Source of the DNA: Cellulophaga sp. F20128 | GTDB taxonomy: Bacteria; Bacteroidota; Bacteroidia; Flavobacteriales; Flavobacteriaceae | Length of the DNA: 64,000 nucleotides | NCBI RefSeq assembly: GCF_023015805.1 | Contig: NZ_JALKBA010000003.1 | Coordinates: 275,208-339,207, forward strand | Direction: 5' to 3' | In this document: positions 36,986 through 46,675 of the stretch, piece by piece | Layout: each line of letters begins with the position of its first letter | Position numbering within the stretch: the stretch's first letter is position 1 | Notes under the pieces: model-generated | Databases searched by the model: none | The model's input: only the letters and a program-made list of their open reading frames with translations | Told to the model about the DNA's origin: nothing | Program-made: the position numbers and the translations under genes

Positions 36986-37048
36986 TTAGAATACCAGAAT
37001 TAAAAAGGTAACTAGGTACGTGATTAAAATTTCAGTTAGAATAATCAT
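36986..37048 (-). CDS. Possible 20-aa hydrophobic peptide
   Basis: ATG at 37048, two stop codons in tandem at the end, product almost wholly hydrophobic (MIILTEILITYLVTFLILVF). A clean terminator (36935-36956) follows 30 bp later, so a short minus-strand transcript is likely. Size and composition recall type I toxin peptides or small membrane-protein subunits. Very short; coding status uncertain. Confidence 0.3.
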   Translation of the reverse strand: MIILTEILITYLVTFLILVF

Positions 37049-37555
37049 AAGATGTTGTTTTAAAGGTTAATAAATGAATGTTACTAATCGATTGTGAGAG
37101 TAATATATAGGAAACAAATGCTGCATTCCAAATAAAACCACATCTATTATTGAAATTAAATGCTATTTTGTAATTAAAATAATGGATTTAATTATAATAT
37201 TTCTATATCATTCTTGTATTTTGTTATAATATGTAATTGTTTTATGGGATTATTTAGTTAAAGTGAAAGTTTTGTAGCGCTGTTTTCTCTTCAATTTGTA
37301 AAACCTAGGGACAATTCATTCATAAAAAGCCCATAAATGGCCATTTCATTTAAATGCAACGTTAATAGAAACTTAGTACGGTAGGTATTTAGGTGGCCTA
37401 GTATTGCCCCCTTTTATTTTTTATAGTGCCTTGAAAAGAGAAGGTGAATAGGTAGTTTAACTACGGTTAGGGGTTCTCTAGCTTTACATCATTTAAAGAA
37501 GGTTTAAAAAATAAATTTCAATTTCTTATCCTATATTTGCGCAAAATTGAATGCA

Positions 37556-38491
37556 ATGCAAAACGTTTTATTAATAATTTCTGGCTTAGTACTATTAATT
37601 ATGGGTGGCAATTGGTTGTTAAAATCAGCTGTAGCCCTATCCCTACGATTAAATATCCCGAAAATTGTAATAGGGATGACTGTAGTGTCTTTCGCAACTT
37701 CTGCCCCAGAACTTATTGTAAGTATTAAAGCTGCTTTAGATGGTTCCCCAGATTTAGCTTTGGGTAATGTTGTGGGTTCCAACATTGCAAACTTAGGTTT
37801 GGTATTAGGAGTAACAGTGATTCTTGGAAGTATTGATGTTCGTAAAAGTTTTTATACTACAGACTGGCCTATTTTAATGGTAGCTTCATTAATCTTTTTT
37901 GGCTTTATCTATTTTGATGGAATAATTGAGTTCTATGAAGGTTTTATCATGGTAATTTTACTAATTGCCTACATTCTTTTTCTATTAAAGTTTCAAAAGA
38001 CAGCAGTTATAGATGAAGCTCCTGAGGATGACGAAGCAATGCCCAAATTAAAATTACTATTGTTTTTAATATTGGGAGGTGTTGGTTTGTGGGGCGGTTC
38101 AGAGTTGTTGATACAAGGAGCAACAGGACTGGCAAGATTATATGAGGTATCTGAAAGAGTTATAGGAGTAACCGTAGTTTCAATAGGAACAAGTATTCCA
38201 GAATTAGCGGCCTCAATCATTGCTGTTCTTAAAAAAGAGAAGGCTATATCCTTAGGAAACCTAATAGGATCCAATGTATTTAACATTTTTGCAGTCTTGG
38301 GAATAACAGCCATGATCACTCCTTTGCAAGTAGTAGATGATACCTTGTTAAGCAATGACCTTCTTTGGATGTTAGGTTTTGCATTTCTTATTTTACCATT
38401 GGTATTTATACCAAGAGGACTTCGTTTGGGATGGAGAGATGGAATAGTGCTGCTGGGTGCATATCTAGCTTTTGTGTATTTCACTATTTAA
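37556..38491 (+). CDS. Calcium/sodium antiporter (CaCA family, YrbG-like)
   Basis: 311 aa from ATG 37556 (an in-frame TTG at 37547 is unlikely). About ten transmembrane segments in two inverted halves, each with an alpha-repeat: SFATSAPELIVSIKAALDGSPDLALGNVVGSNIANLGL and SIGTSIPELAASIIAVLKKEKAISLGNLIGSNVFNIFA. These Glu/Asn motifs bind Ca2+/Na+. Inner membrane. A decayed copy of its last 24 codons is present at 40220-40291. Confidence 0.92.
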   Translation: MQNVLLIISGLVLLIMGGNWLLKSAVALSLRLNIPKIVIGMTVVSFATSAPELIVSIKAALDGSPDLALGNVVGSNIANLGLVLGVTVILGSIDVRKSFYTTDWPILMVASLIFFGFIYFDGIIEFYEGFIMVILLIAYILFLLKFQKTAVIDEAPEDDEAMPKLKLLLFLILGGVGLWGGSELLIQGATGLARLYEVSERVIGVTVVSIGTSIPELAASIIAVLKKEKAISLGNLIGSNVFNIFAVLGITAMITPLQVVDDTLLSNDLLWMLGFAFLILPLVFIPRGLRLGWRDGIVLLGAYLAFVYFTI

Positions 38492-38572
38492 ACATTACTA
38501 TAATTTGGGGGCTTCTATTGAAGTGCTGGAATGATTTTTGATGCAAATTTGTTTCTTGTTTAGTATAATCGC

Positions 38573-40198
38573 ATGAAAAACATTAAACTGAATTTAAAAA
38601 GAAATGCTTTAGTAATTCTAGGATTATTTATAGTAACTACGGCTTTTACTCAAGATAGGTATTTTGTGTATGGTAAGCTTTTTGATAAAATTACGAGTGA
38701 ACCTGTTGTGTTTGCCTCCATTGTTATAAAAAACAAGGCTATTGGGGTTATTTCTAATGAGGATGGCGTGTTTAGAATACCCTTAAAATTTCAAGAAATT
38801 GGAGATACTCTAGTTATATCCTCAATGGGGTATGGTTCAAAAGAAATTGTATTATCCAATCTTGTAGTTGAGACGATTAATAGGATAGCGCTCACTCCAA
38901 TGCTAATGGAATTACAGGAGGTAACTGTAATGGCTGATAACAGTCGTGGAAAAAGAAAAAAGAAACTTTCCCCAAAAGAAATCATTCAAAAGGCAATTGT
39001 TAATATCCCTGAAAATTATCCTACTGCAGCTAATTCTTATGTTGGTTATTATAGGGATTATCAACTAAAAGAAGGTTCATATTATAATTTAAATGAAGCA
39101 ATAGTTGAAGTTTTTGATAAAGGATTTGGCTATAATGATTTTGAAACAACAAATGTTGGGATATTTAACTACAAACAAAACTTAGATTTCCCAAGGGATA
39201 CGTTGGCGAATAAACAATACAACTACAAAAATAAGAGCAAAGTAATTCCAAATTCGTATGTAAGAAGTTATGGTGGCAATGAATTTGTTATTATGCGTAT
39301 TATGGATGCGATTAGAAATTACAATACCACTTCATATTCCTATGTAGATAAGCTTGATGAAGATTTTATAAAGAACCATGTGCTACGGTTAGAAGATGAT
39401 GTTTTTATAGATGGGAAAAAAATATTTTCGATTGCTATAACAAGGAATGACGGAGCTACTTTGGCTAATGGTACTATTTATATTGCTAAGGATAACTTTG
39501 CTATTCATAAACTAAATTATGCGGTTTACGACCTGCCTGAAAAAAGTAGTATTAGAAATAGACTGGATTATAAGGGGAATAAGGAAGATTTGCTTTATCA
39601 GGTTAGGGTAGAATACAAAGAAAATAATAATCTGATGTATCCAAACTACGTCTCATTTAACAATAGTTTCAAAATAAAGGAACCCCCAGCCTTTAAAGTG
39701 GATATGGTCAAAATTAAATTTGAAGAAAAACACATTGAAGTTTACTTTAATAAAGAGCCCAAAAAATTTCCTTCAGTTAACAATAATGTATACAATCCTA
39801 GTAATACTGATAATTATTGGTTGTCCTATAAAGGAGAAAAAATTAAATTACTTAATGTTACCTTAATGAAAGAAAATAAGGCAATTCTATATCCTGGCAA
39901 GAAGGGCAGGTCATCAGATTTGTTTACGGATGGAATAGCCTTGTTTAATAAAGATGAATTGAGATTGCATATAAAAAATGTTAAGGATATTGATAACAAC
40001 GAGATAAACGAATCTAAAGTTTATAAAAGCAATCAGTTTAGAGAGTTCTTTTTACAGAAGATAAATTCCAAAGTGACTTTTCCGGCAGATAGTTTATACA
40101 TGATCAAGAATAGGCCAATATTTGAAAATCAACCCCTTGCAGCGCCGCAAGGTTTTGAAGATTATTGGATGAATACCCCCCTTCAAAATATCAAATAA
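38573..40198 (+). CDS. Carboxypeptidase-regulatory-domain protein, paralogue 1
   Basis: 541 aa. Signal peptide (about 1-26, AFTQD), a CarboxypepD_reg-like beta-sandwich (about 30-115: YGKLFDKITSEPVVFASIVIKN, ISNEDGVFRIPL, SSMGYGSKEI), then a long uncharacterised region of the type found in Bacteroidetes exported proteins. Ends EDYWMNTPLQNIK. Strongly similar over its length to the next gene; exported, likely periplasmic or outer-membrane associated. Function unknown. Confidence 0.8.
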   Translation: MKNIKLNLKRNALVILGLFIVTTAFTQDRYFVYGKLFDKITSEPVVFASIVIKNKAIGVISNEDGVFRIPLKFQEIGDTLVISSMGYGSKEIVLSNLVVETINRIALTPMLMELQEVTVMADNSRGKRKKKLSPKEIIQKAIVNIPENYPTAANSYVGYYRDYQLKEGSYYNLNEAIVEVFDKGFGYNDFETTNVGIFNYKQNLDFPRDTLANKQYNYKNKSKVIPNSYVRSYGGNEFVIMRIMDAIRNYNTTSYSYVDKLDEDFIKNHVLRLEDDVFIDGKKIFSIAITRNDGATLANGTIYIAKDNFAIHKLNYAVYDLPEKSSIRNRLDYKGNKEDLLYQVRVEYKENNNLMYPNYVSFNNSFKIKEPPAFKVDMVKIKFEEKHIEVYFNKEPKKFPSVNNNVYNPSNTDNYWLSYKGEKIKLLNVTLMKENKAILYPGKKGRSSDLFTDGIALFNKDELRLHIKNVKDIDNNEINESKVYKSNQFREFFLQKINSKVTFPADSLYMIKNRPIFENQPLAAPQGFEDYWMNTPLQNIK

Positions 40199-40219
40199 AA
40201 AACAACGGGAATTACAGTT

Positions 40220-40291
40220 CTCATTTCACCAATAATAGGCATCACAAGTAGACTTCGGTTGGGGGCGAAAGATGGAACATTACTGCTTTAG
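40220..40291 (+). pseudogene. Remnant of the 3' end of a Ca2+/Na+ antiporter gene
   Basis: Translated in frame, 40220-40291 gives LISPIIGITSRLRLGAKDGTLLL then a stop, aligning with the antiporter C-terminus LILPLVFIPRGLRLGWRDGIVLL (38394 onward). DNA identity is about 24 of 35 bases just before and including GACTTCG. The spacing to the following gene (about 130 bp) matches that after the intact antiporter (about 150 bp). The rest of the copy is missing, so this is a dead fragment from duplication of the antiporter plus paralogue unit. Confidence 0.75.
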
Positions 40292-40383
40292 GCTTTATCG
40301 TTTTTTTGTAGTTTATGATCTTAAAAGTTGATTTGTTTTAGAGGTGAATTAGTAGTAGTTTCCATGTAAGACTTTAGAAGTAT

Positions 40384-41961
40384 ATGCGATATTATAAATT
40401 ACTTATTTTCTTGTTGGTATTAAGTGCTCCAGTTGTGATGCATGGTCAAGATAAGGGCTATCTCTATGGTGAACTTTATGATAGCGCTACCAAAGAGCCC
40501 GTAATTTTTGCTACAATTATTGTTAAAAATAAAGGAGTTGGTATTATTTCTAATGATGATGGTAGTTTTAGAATTCCAATGGCAATGCGTATGTTAGGAG
40601 ATACACTTCTTGTATCTTCTATTGGGTATAATTCTAAAGAATTGGTTGTTCATAATTTAGTAATTAATACTGTAAATAGGATTGCCTTAGCGCCTAGTCT
40701 TACAGAATTAAAAGAAGTAGTACTGGTGTCTACTAAATACAAAGGCACAAGAAAGGTGTTGTCTGCAAAAGAAATAATTCAGACTGCGATGGATAGAATA
40801 CTGCAAAATTACCCTACTACGCCATATTCTTATGTTGGTTATTATAGGGACTATCAAGTAAAAGAGGATCAATATTATAATTTAAATGAAGCGATTTTAG
40901 AAGTTTTTGATCAAGGATTCACTTCCAATGATTTTGAGACTACCGAAGCCAGAATCTATGAATACAAACAGAACAATGATTTTCCAAAAGATACTATAAG
41001 CCAAAAACCTTACAATTATAAGGATAAAAGTAAAGTCATTCCTCAGGCTCAAATGAATTCCTATGGAGGAAATGAGTTTGTTATTATGCGAATTATGGAT
41101 GCTATTCGGAATTACAACACCATTTCATACTCTTATATTAATACGTTCAATACGGATGTGTTATTAAATCACACCATTACCTTAGAAGAAGATGTATTTA
41201 TGGACGGAGAAAGGATATATAATATTGCAATGTCTAAAAATGTGGGCCATATCGTTGCTAAGGGAAACATTTTTATATCGAGCAAAGATTATGCAATTCA
41301 CAAATTAAACTATACTGTGGTTGATGGCGGTATATTTAGTGATGCTATCGGAAAAAGAGAGCAGAAAGTAGATGGCAATAATTTATTGTACAGGATAAGG
41401 GTGGCTTATAAAAAAGAGGGCAATCATATGTTTCCCAATTATATCTCTTTTAACAATAGTTTTACGGTGAGACAACCGCCAGAATTTGTAGTAGATTCAG
41501 CAATGGTTGATTTTGAAAAATCGTTCTTTGAGATTAAATTTACGAGGGAACCAGAAAAGCGTGATCTGTACAAAACTAAAAATTATGAAATTTTTTACAA
41601 CGGAAAGAGAATTAAAATAGATCGTATTGAATCAAAAAATGCAAGATCAATTATTTTATATCCAGCTAAGAAATCGGAGCATATTTTTGAACTTTTTCCA
41701 GTGGAATTTAATTTTGCAAAATTTAGTTTAGATGTAAATAATTTAACAGATGTATCGGGGAACAAAATCAATGAGGTAAAAATAGGGCACTACAACCAAT
41801 ATAGAGAGTTTTTTACGCAGCAAATACATTCAGAAAATAAGAGTGTGGATAGGTCTTTATTTATGCAAAGGAATAAGCCTATTTTTAAAGATCAGCAGCA
41901 AAAGAAGCCTGATAATTATGAGGATTTTTGGATGAATACACCGCTACAACATATAAAATAA
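40384..41961 (+). CDS. Carboxypeptidase-regulatory-domain protein, paralogue 2
   Basis: 525 aa, signal peptide (about 1-22, VVMHGQD), same CarboxypepD_reg-like domain and long C-terminal region as paralogue 1. Shared blocks include NYPTxxxSYVGYYRDYQ, YGGNEFVIMRIMDAIRNYNT and the C-terminal DFWMNTPLQHIK. Arose by tandem duplication with the antiporter (see 40220). Exported; function unknown. Confidence 0.8.
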   Translation: MRYYKLLIFLLVLSAPVVMHGQDKGYLYGELYDSATKEPVIFATIIVKNKGVGIISNDDGSFRIPMAMRMLGDTLLVSSIGYNSKELVVHNLVINTVNRIALAPSLTELKEVVLVSTKYKGTRKVLSAKEIIQTAMDRILQNYPTTPYSYVGYYRDYQVKEDQYYNLNEAILEVFDQGFTSNDFETTEARIYEYKQNNDFPKDTISQKPYNYKDKSKVIPQAQMNSYGGNEFVIMRIMDAIRNYNTISYSYINTFNTDVLLNHTITLEEDVFMDGERIYNIAMSKNVGHIVAKGNIFISSKDYAIHKLNYTVVDGGIFSDAIGKREQKVDGNNLLYRIRVAYKKEGNHMFPNYISFNNSFTVRQPPEFVVDSAMVDFEKSFFEIKFTREPEKRDLYKTKNYEIFYNGKRIKIDRIESKNARSIILYPAKKSEHIFELFPVEFNFAKFSLDVNNLTDVSGNKINEVKIGHYNQYREFFTQQIHSENKSVDRSLFMQRNKPIFKDQQQKKPDNYEDFWMNTPLQHIK

Positions 41962-41962
41962 A

Positions 41963-41995
41963 AAAAACGCCTAAGAATTTTCTTAGGCGTTTTAG
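41963..41995. terminator. Bidirectional terminator
   Basis: CGCCTAAGA-ATTT-TCTTAGGCG perfect stem flanked by A- and T-runs, between convergent genes ending at 41961 and 42018. Confidence 0.9.
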
Positions 41996-42017
41996 AATAT
42001 AAGTGAGTGTAATTGAA

Positions 42018-43040
42018 TTATATTTTTGCAGACTTAACAGTTTTAATAATTCTTCCTGCAATTTTGTATGGGTCACCGTTAGAAGCAGGTCTTCTGTCTT
42101 CTAGCCAGCCTTTCCAACCTTTTTCCACAACTATAATTGGAATGCGAATAGAAGCGCCTCTATCAGAAACTCCCCAAGAGAAATCTGTAATAGCAGCAGT
42201 TTCATGTAAACCTGTTAAACGTTGGTCATTAAATTCACCATATACGGCAATATGTTCTTTTACTACTGGGCGGAAAGATTCACAAATTTTAGCATAAACT
42301 TCTTTATCACCACAAGTTCTTAAAACCTCATTAGAAAAGTTAGCGTGCATACCAGATCCATTCCAATCCATATCTTTTCCTAATGGTTTTGGGTGGTAAT
42401 CAATATAGTAACCGTATTTTTCAGTTAAACGGTCTAATAAATAACGAGCAATCCATATTTCATCTCCAGCTTTTTTAGCGCCCTTAGCAAACAATTGGAA
42501 TTCCCATTGACCAGATGCAACTTCTTGGTTGATCCCTTCAAAATTTAATCCAGCATCAATACACAAATCGGCATGCTTTTCAACCAAAGCTCTACCATGT
42601 GTGTTTTTACCACCAACTGAACAGTAATACATACCTTGAGGAGCAGGATAACCACCAACAGGGAATCCTAGAGGTAATTGTGTTTTATTGTCCATGATGA
42701 AGTACTCTTGCTCAAAACCAAACCAGAAATCATTATCTTCATCTTCAATAGTAGCTCTACCATTAGATACGTGTGGAGTTCCATCAGCATTCATAACTTC
42801 TGTCATTACCAAGTAACCGTTAATACGATCTGGATCTGGATAAATTGCAACAGGAATTAATAAACAATCAGATGATCCACCTTCAGCTTGCCTAGTAGAA
42901 GATCCGTCAAAAGACCAATTTCCAATTTCTTCAAGTGTTCCTTGGAAATCTTCATGCTCTTCAACTTTTGTTTTGCTTCGCATGTTTTGTGTTGGAAAAT
43001 AACCATCCAACCAAATGTATTCTAATTTAATTTTGGCCAT
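42018..43040 (-). CDS. glnA: Glutamine synthetase, short eukaryote-like (GSII) type
   Basis: 340 aa from ATG 43040 (MAKIKLEYIWLDGY); an in-frame ATG at 43061 would add seven unsupported residues. Beta-grasp domain, then catalytic segments NWSFDGSSTRQAEG, FGFEQEYF, AGLNFEGINQEVASGQWEFQ, NGSGMHANFS and RGASIRIP. Makes glutamine from glutamate, ammonia and ATP in the cytoplasm. TATTTTTG (43072-43079, minus) is its -7 element. Divergent from GSIII with shared regulatory DNA. Confidence 0.94.
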   Translation of the reverse strand: MAKIKLEYIWLDGYFPTQNMRSKTKVEEHEDFQGTLEEIGNWSFDGSSTRQAEGGSSDCLLIPVAIYPDPDRINGYLVMTEVMNADGTPHVSNGRATIEDEDNDFWFGFEQEYFIMDNKTQLPLGFPVGGYPAPQGMYYCSVGGKNTHGRALVEKHADLCIDAGLNFEGINQEVASGQWEFQLFAKGAKKAGDEIWIARYLLDRLTEKYGYYIDYHPKPLGKDMDWNGSGMHANFSNEVLRTCGDKEVYAKICESFRPVVKEHIAVYGEFNDQRLTGLHETAAITDFSWGVSDRGASIRIPIIVVEKGWKGWLEDRRPASNGDPYKIAGRIIKTVKSAKI

Positions 43041-43071
43041 AATAATATTGTTGATTTTCATTAAAGATGTA

Positions 43072-43224
43072 CAAAAATAATTTTTTTAGTCATATATCCA
43101 TAATTTTTAGAGGGGTAATTATATAAAACCATAGAATAATTCACAATACCTCTATTTATTTAGGGGTAAATTCAAATATTTATATTTATTTTCTATATAA
43201 TTACTGAATTAGTAATTATTTTTG
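43072..43224. promoter_or_regulatory. Divergent glutamine synthetase promoters with repeated AGGGGTAA boxes
   Basis: -7 elements TATTTTTG occur on both strands: minus 43072-43079 for GSII and plus 43217-43224 for GSIII. Between them the direct repeat AGGGGTAA lies at 43111-43118 and 43162-43169, with a related inverted AATACCTCT at 43145-43153. These may bind a nitrogen regulator. Confidence 0.45.
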
Positions 43225-43241
43225 TCCTAAAATTGATCACT

Positions 43242-45425
43242 ATGTCTGTATTGAGGTTTAATGCCATAAAAGAGAGTTTGTCAAGGCCAACATTTACCGT
43301 AGAAGAAACGGGGAACCGATCTAAGAATTTTGGGAGCCATGTTTTTAATAAGGAAAGGATGTTGCAATATCTAACAAAGGAAGCCTTGGCAAGTGTAGAA
43401 GCTGCTATTTTTTCAGGAGCTAAAATTGATAGAAAAATAGCAGATCAAGTTGCTGAAGGTATAAAAGCTTGGGCAATGTCTATGGGCGCCACTCATTATA
43501 CGCATTGGTTTCAACCTTTAACAGGGGCAACCGCTGAAAAACACGATGCGTTTTTTGATATTTTACCCGATGGGAGAGCCTTGGAAAAATTTGGAGGAGG
43601 ACAGTTGGTACAGCAAGAACCAGATGCCTCTAGTTTTCCTAGCGGTGGAATACGAAATACTTTTGAGGCAAGAGGATATACGGCATGGGATCCAACCTCT
43701 TCTGCTTTTATCTATGATAAGACACTATGCATTCCAACAGTTTTTGTGGCTTATACTGGGGAGGCTTTAGATAATAAGGCCCCTTTGTTGAGAGCATTAT
43801 CCGCCATTGATGAAGCGGCTACAGCTGTTGCCAAATATTTTGATAAAAACGTAACAAAGGTGAATGCTACATTGGGTTGGGAGCAAGAATATTTCTTAAT
43901 AGATAAAGCGCTGGCATTTGCCAGACCAGATATAATTTTAACAGGTAGAACCTTGGTGGGTCACCTTGCTGCAAAAGGACAGCAGTTAGATGACCATTAT
44001 TTTGGAGTTATCCCGAGTAGGGTTTTAAATTTCATGAAAGAATTAGAGGTTGAATGTACCAAATTGGGGATTCCTGTAAAAACAAGACACAATGAGGTTG
44101 CTCCAAATCAGTTTGAATTGGCCCCTGTATTTGAAGAAGCCAATTTGGCGGTAGACCATAACCTCTTATTAATGGATGTTATGGATAAGATTGCAGACAA
44201 ACATCATTTTAAAGTGCTTTTTCATGAAAAACCCTTTGCTTATGTGAATGGTTCCGGGAAGCATAACAATTGGTCTCTGGCAACAGATACAGGTGCAAAC
44301 CTTTTAAGTCCGGGAACCACCCCTATGAAAAACCTTCAATTTCTTACCTTTTTTATTAATACGATAAAGGCGGTTGATACCTATGAAGAGTTGTTGCGTT
44401 CCTCTATATCCACTGCAAGTAATGACCATAGGTTGGGAGCTAATGAAGCTCCAACTGCTATAATTTCAATTTTTATAGGCAAACAGCTAAGTCGTGTTTT
44501 AGACGAGTTGGAGGGGGTGTCTAAGGGCAAATTGTCTCCGGAAGAAAAAACAGAGCTAAAGCTGAATGTTGTGGGTAAAATACCAGAGATTCTACTGGAT
44601 AATACTGATAAGAATAGAACTTCTCCATTTGCCTTTACGGGAAATAAGTTTGAAATGCGTGGTGTAGGTTCTAAAGCAAATTGCGCAAAACCTATGACGG
44701 TTCTAAATACCATTGTTGCAAAACAATTATTAGAATTTAAAAAGGAAGTGGATGAACTTATAAATAAGAAAAATCTTAAAAAAGACGAAGCAGTGTTTAA
44801 TGTGTTAAGGGAATATATTAAGACATCGAAAAGAATACGATTCGATGGTGATGGATATAGCCCAGCATGGGAAAAAGAAGCAAAAAAACGAAAGTTGAGT
44901 CACAACAAAACCACGCCAGAAGCGTTAGAGGTGCTGACTTCAAAAGAAAGCTTAGCCCTCTTTGATACGATGAAAGTTATGAGTGATGTAGAGGTTAGGG
45001 CACGACAAGAAGTGGAGTTAGAGGCCTATATATCGCATATACAAATAGAGGGTAGGGTATTGCATGAAATGGTCTACGGACATATCATCCCTGCAGCCTT
45101 AACCTATCAAAATAAATTGATAACCGTGGTATCTGGTTTAAAGGATATTTATGGAGCATCCTACAAAACAATAGCGCAAGGCCAACTAGTAATAATTGAA
45201 AAATTAGCCCAGCATATAAATTCAATTAAGGCCAATGCAGACGCCATGACTGAGGCTCGGAAAGCGGCTAATGATTTGGAATTAAAGAAAAAGGCATTTG
45301 CTTATTGCGATAAGGTAAAACCTTATTTTGGGGAAATTAGGTATGATAGTGATAAATTGGAACAGTTTATAGAAGATGAAATATGGCCTTTGCCAAAGTA
45401 TAGGGAGCTGTTATATATTAGGTAG
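43242..45425 (+). CDS. glnN: Glutamine synthetase type III
   Basis: 727 aa from ATG 43242 (MSVLRFNAIKE), ignoring an in-frame TTG at 43233. The length and blocks HWFQPLTGATAEKHDAF, GWEQEYFLID, KTRHNEVAPNQFELAPVFEEAN, HEKPFAYVNGSGKHNNWSL and RLGANEAPTAIISIFIG are diagnostic of GSIII. Hexameric cytoplasmic enzyme typical of Bacteroidetes and Cyanobacteria, often nitrogen-controlled. Divergent from GSII. Confidence 0.96.
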   Translation: MSVLRFNAIKESLSRPTFTVEETGNRSKNFGSHVFNKERMLQYLTKEALASVEAAIFSGAKIDRKIADQVAEGIKAWAMSMGATHYTHWFQPLTGATAEKHDAFFDILPDGRALEKFGGGQLVQQEPDASSFPSGGIRNTFEARGYTAWDPTSSAFIYDKTLCIPTVFVAYTGEALDNKAPLLRALSAIDEAATAVAKYFDKNVTKVNATLGWEQEYFLIDKALAFARPDIILTGRTLVGHLAAKGQQLDDHYFGVIPSRVLNFMKELEVECTKLGIPVKTRHNEVAPNQFELAPVFEEANLAVDHNLLLMDVMDKIADKHHFKVLFHEKPFAYVNGSGKHNNWSLATDTGANLLSPGTTPMKNLQFLTFFINTIKAVDTYEELLRSSISTASNDHRLGANEAPTAIISIFIGKQLSRVLDELEGVSKGKLSPEEKTELKLNVVGKIPEILLDNTDKNRTSPFAFTGNKFEMRGVGSKANCAKPMTVLNTIVAKQLLEFKKEVDELINKKNLKKDEAVFNVLREYIKTSKRIRFDGDGYSPAWEKEAKKRKLSHNKTTPEALEVLTSKESLALFDTMKVMSDVEVRARQEVELEAYISHIQIEGRVLHEMVYGHIIPAALTYQNKLITVVSGLKDIYGASYKTIAQGQLVIIEKLAQHINSIKANADAMTEARKAANDLELKKKAFAYCDKVKPYFGEIRYDSDKLEQFIEDEIWPLPKYRELLYIR

Positions 45426-45554
45426 TATCCAGTAATTTTAAAGAATAAAAAATTCATTTTTCTCTAAATTGAGGATTTTTACAGGAACGTAATAGGTGAA
45501 TTACTTTAATATTATATCTTTGTTTATCGATAAAAATCAAACCTATTTGAATAT

Positions 45555-46508
45555 ATGGAATACTTAGACTTTGAACTTCCTATCAAGGAGCTAGAAGATC
45601 AGTTAGATAAATGTCTAATTATTGGCAAGGAGAGTGATGTAGATGTAACTGAAACTTGTAAACAGATAGACAAAAAACTGGCAGAAACTAGAAAAGAGAT
45701 ATATAAAAATCTTACGCCTTGGCAAAGAGTACAATTATCTAGACACCCCAACAGACCTTATACTTTAGACTATATTAATGCTATATGTGGTGATACTTTT
45801 TTAGAATTACACGGGGATAGGACGGTTAAGGATGATAAAGCTATGATTGGCGGCCTAGGTAAGATAGGTGATCAGAGTTTTATGTTTATTGGTCAGCAAA
45901 AGGGATACAATACCAAAACAAGACAATACAGAAATTTTGGTATGGCCAACCCGGAAGGGTACCGTAAGGCATTGCGATTAATGAAATCTGCTGAAAAATT
46001 TAATATACCTGTGGTTTGTTTTATAGATACTCCAGGTGCCTACCCAGGAATAGAAGCAGAAGAACGTGGACAAGGAGAAGCAATTGCGCGGAATATTATT
46101 GAAATGACACGCCTAAAAGTGCCAATTATTGTTGTAATTATTGGAGAAGGTGCATCTGGTGGTGCATTGGGAATAGGTGTAGGTGATAAGGTGTTAATGT
46201 TAGAAAATACATGGTATTCTGTAATATCACCAGAATCTTGTTCTTCCATTTTATGGAGAAGTTGGGAGTATAAAGAACGAGCAGCCGAAGCTTTAAAATT
46301 AACTGCTACGGATATGAAAAAGTTAAAGTTAATTGATGAAATTGTACGTGAGCCAGCTGGAGGTGCACATGCAAATAGAGAAAAGAATTTTACAATTGTA
46401 AAAAACAAAATAATTTCTCATTTTGAAGAATTAAAAAAGTTATCACCAAAAGAATTGGTAGATAGTAGAATGGATAAATATGCCAATATGGGTGTTTTTA
46501 ACGGCTAA
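45555..46508 (+). CDS. accA: Acetyl-CoA carboxylase carboxyltransferase subunit alpha
   Basis: 317 aa, expected length. [38 protein letters not shown] and [25 protein letters not shown] plus [14 protein letters not shown] (oxyanion glycines) define AccA. Forms the carboxyltransferase with AccD for malonyl-CoA synthesis. TATCTTTG (45515-45522) is a likely -7 element; a strong terminator follows. Confidence 0.97.
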   Translation: MEYLDFELPIKELEDQLDKCLIIGKESDVDVTETCKQIDKKLAETRKEIYKNLTPWQRVQLSRHPNRPYTLDYINAICGDTFLELHGDRTVKDDKAMIGGLGKIGDQSFMFIGQQKGYNTKTRQYRNFGMANPEGYRKALRLMKSAEKFNIPVVCFIDTPGAYPGIEAEERGQGEAIARNIIEMTRLKVPIIVVIIGEGASGGALGIGVGDKVLMLENTWYSVISPESCSSILWRSWEYKERAAEALKLTATDMKKLKLIDEIVREPAGGAHANREKNFTIVKNKIISHFEELKKLSPKELVDSRMDKYANMGVFNG

Positions 46509-46533
46509 GCGGTTTTTTTTCTAAAAATTCACA

Positions 46534-46565
46534 AATCCAAAGTACTATTCTTTGGATTTTTTTTG
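46534..46565 (+). terminator. Rho-independent terminator after accA
   Basis: AATCCAAAG-(7 nt)-CTTTGGATT followed by TTTTTTT, 26 bp after the accA stop. Confidence 0.88.
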
Positions 46566-46675
46566 GTTATGAACACAAATTTGTAACTTATCAACACATG
46601 AAATGTTAATCAATGGTGAATATCAGCACCTTAATTTTAAAGTTAACTCAAGCTTAATTGTATACTTTTACACCT

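Larger units (their letters stand above)
36885..37555. other. Intergenic region, 671 bp
   Basis: Contains the minus-strand terminator at 36935 and the possible 20-aa peptide at 36986. TATATTTG at 37532-37539 is a plus-strand -7 element 16 bp before the antiporter ATG, without a clear -33. From about 37060 to 37500 I see only AT-rich unique sequence. Confidence 0.5.

Noticed and set aside
37993..38484. 163-aa ORF antisense to the antiporter
   Set aside because: Shadow of a strongly supported membrane-protein gene; no independent domain.
46040..46408. 122-aa ORF antisense to accA
   Set aside because: Antisense to highly conserved accA; composition is explained by the complementary frame.
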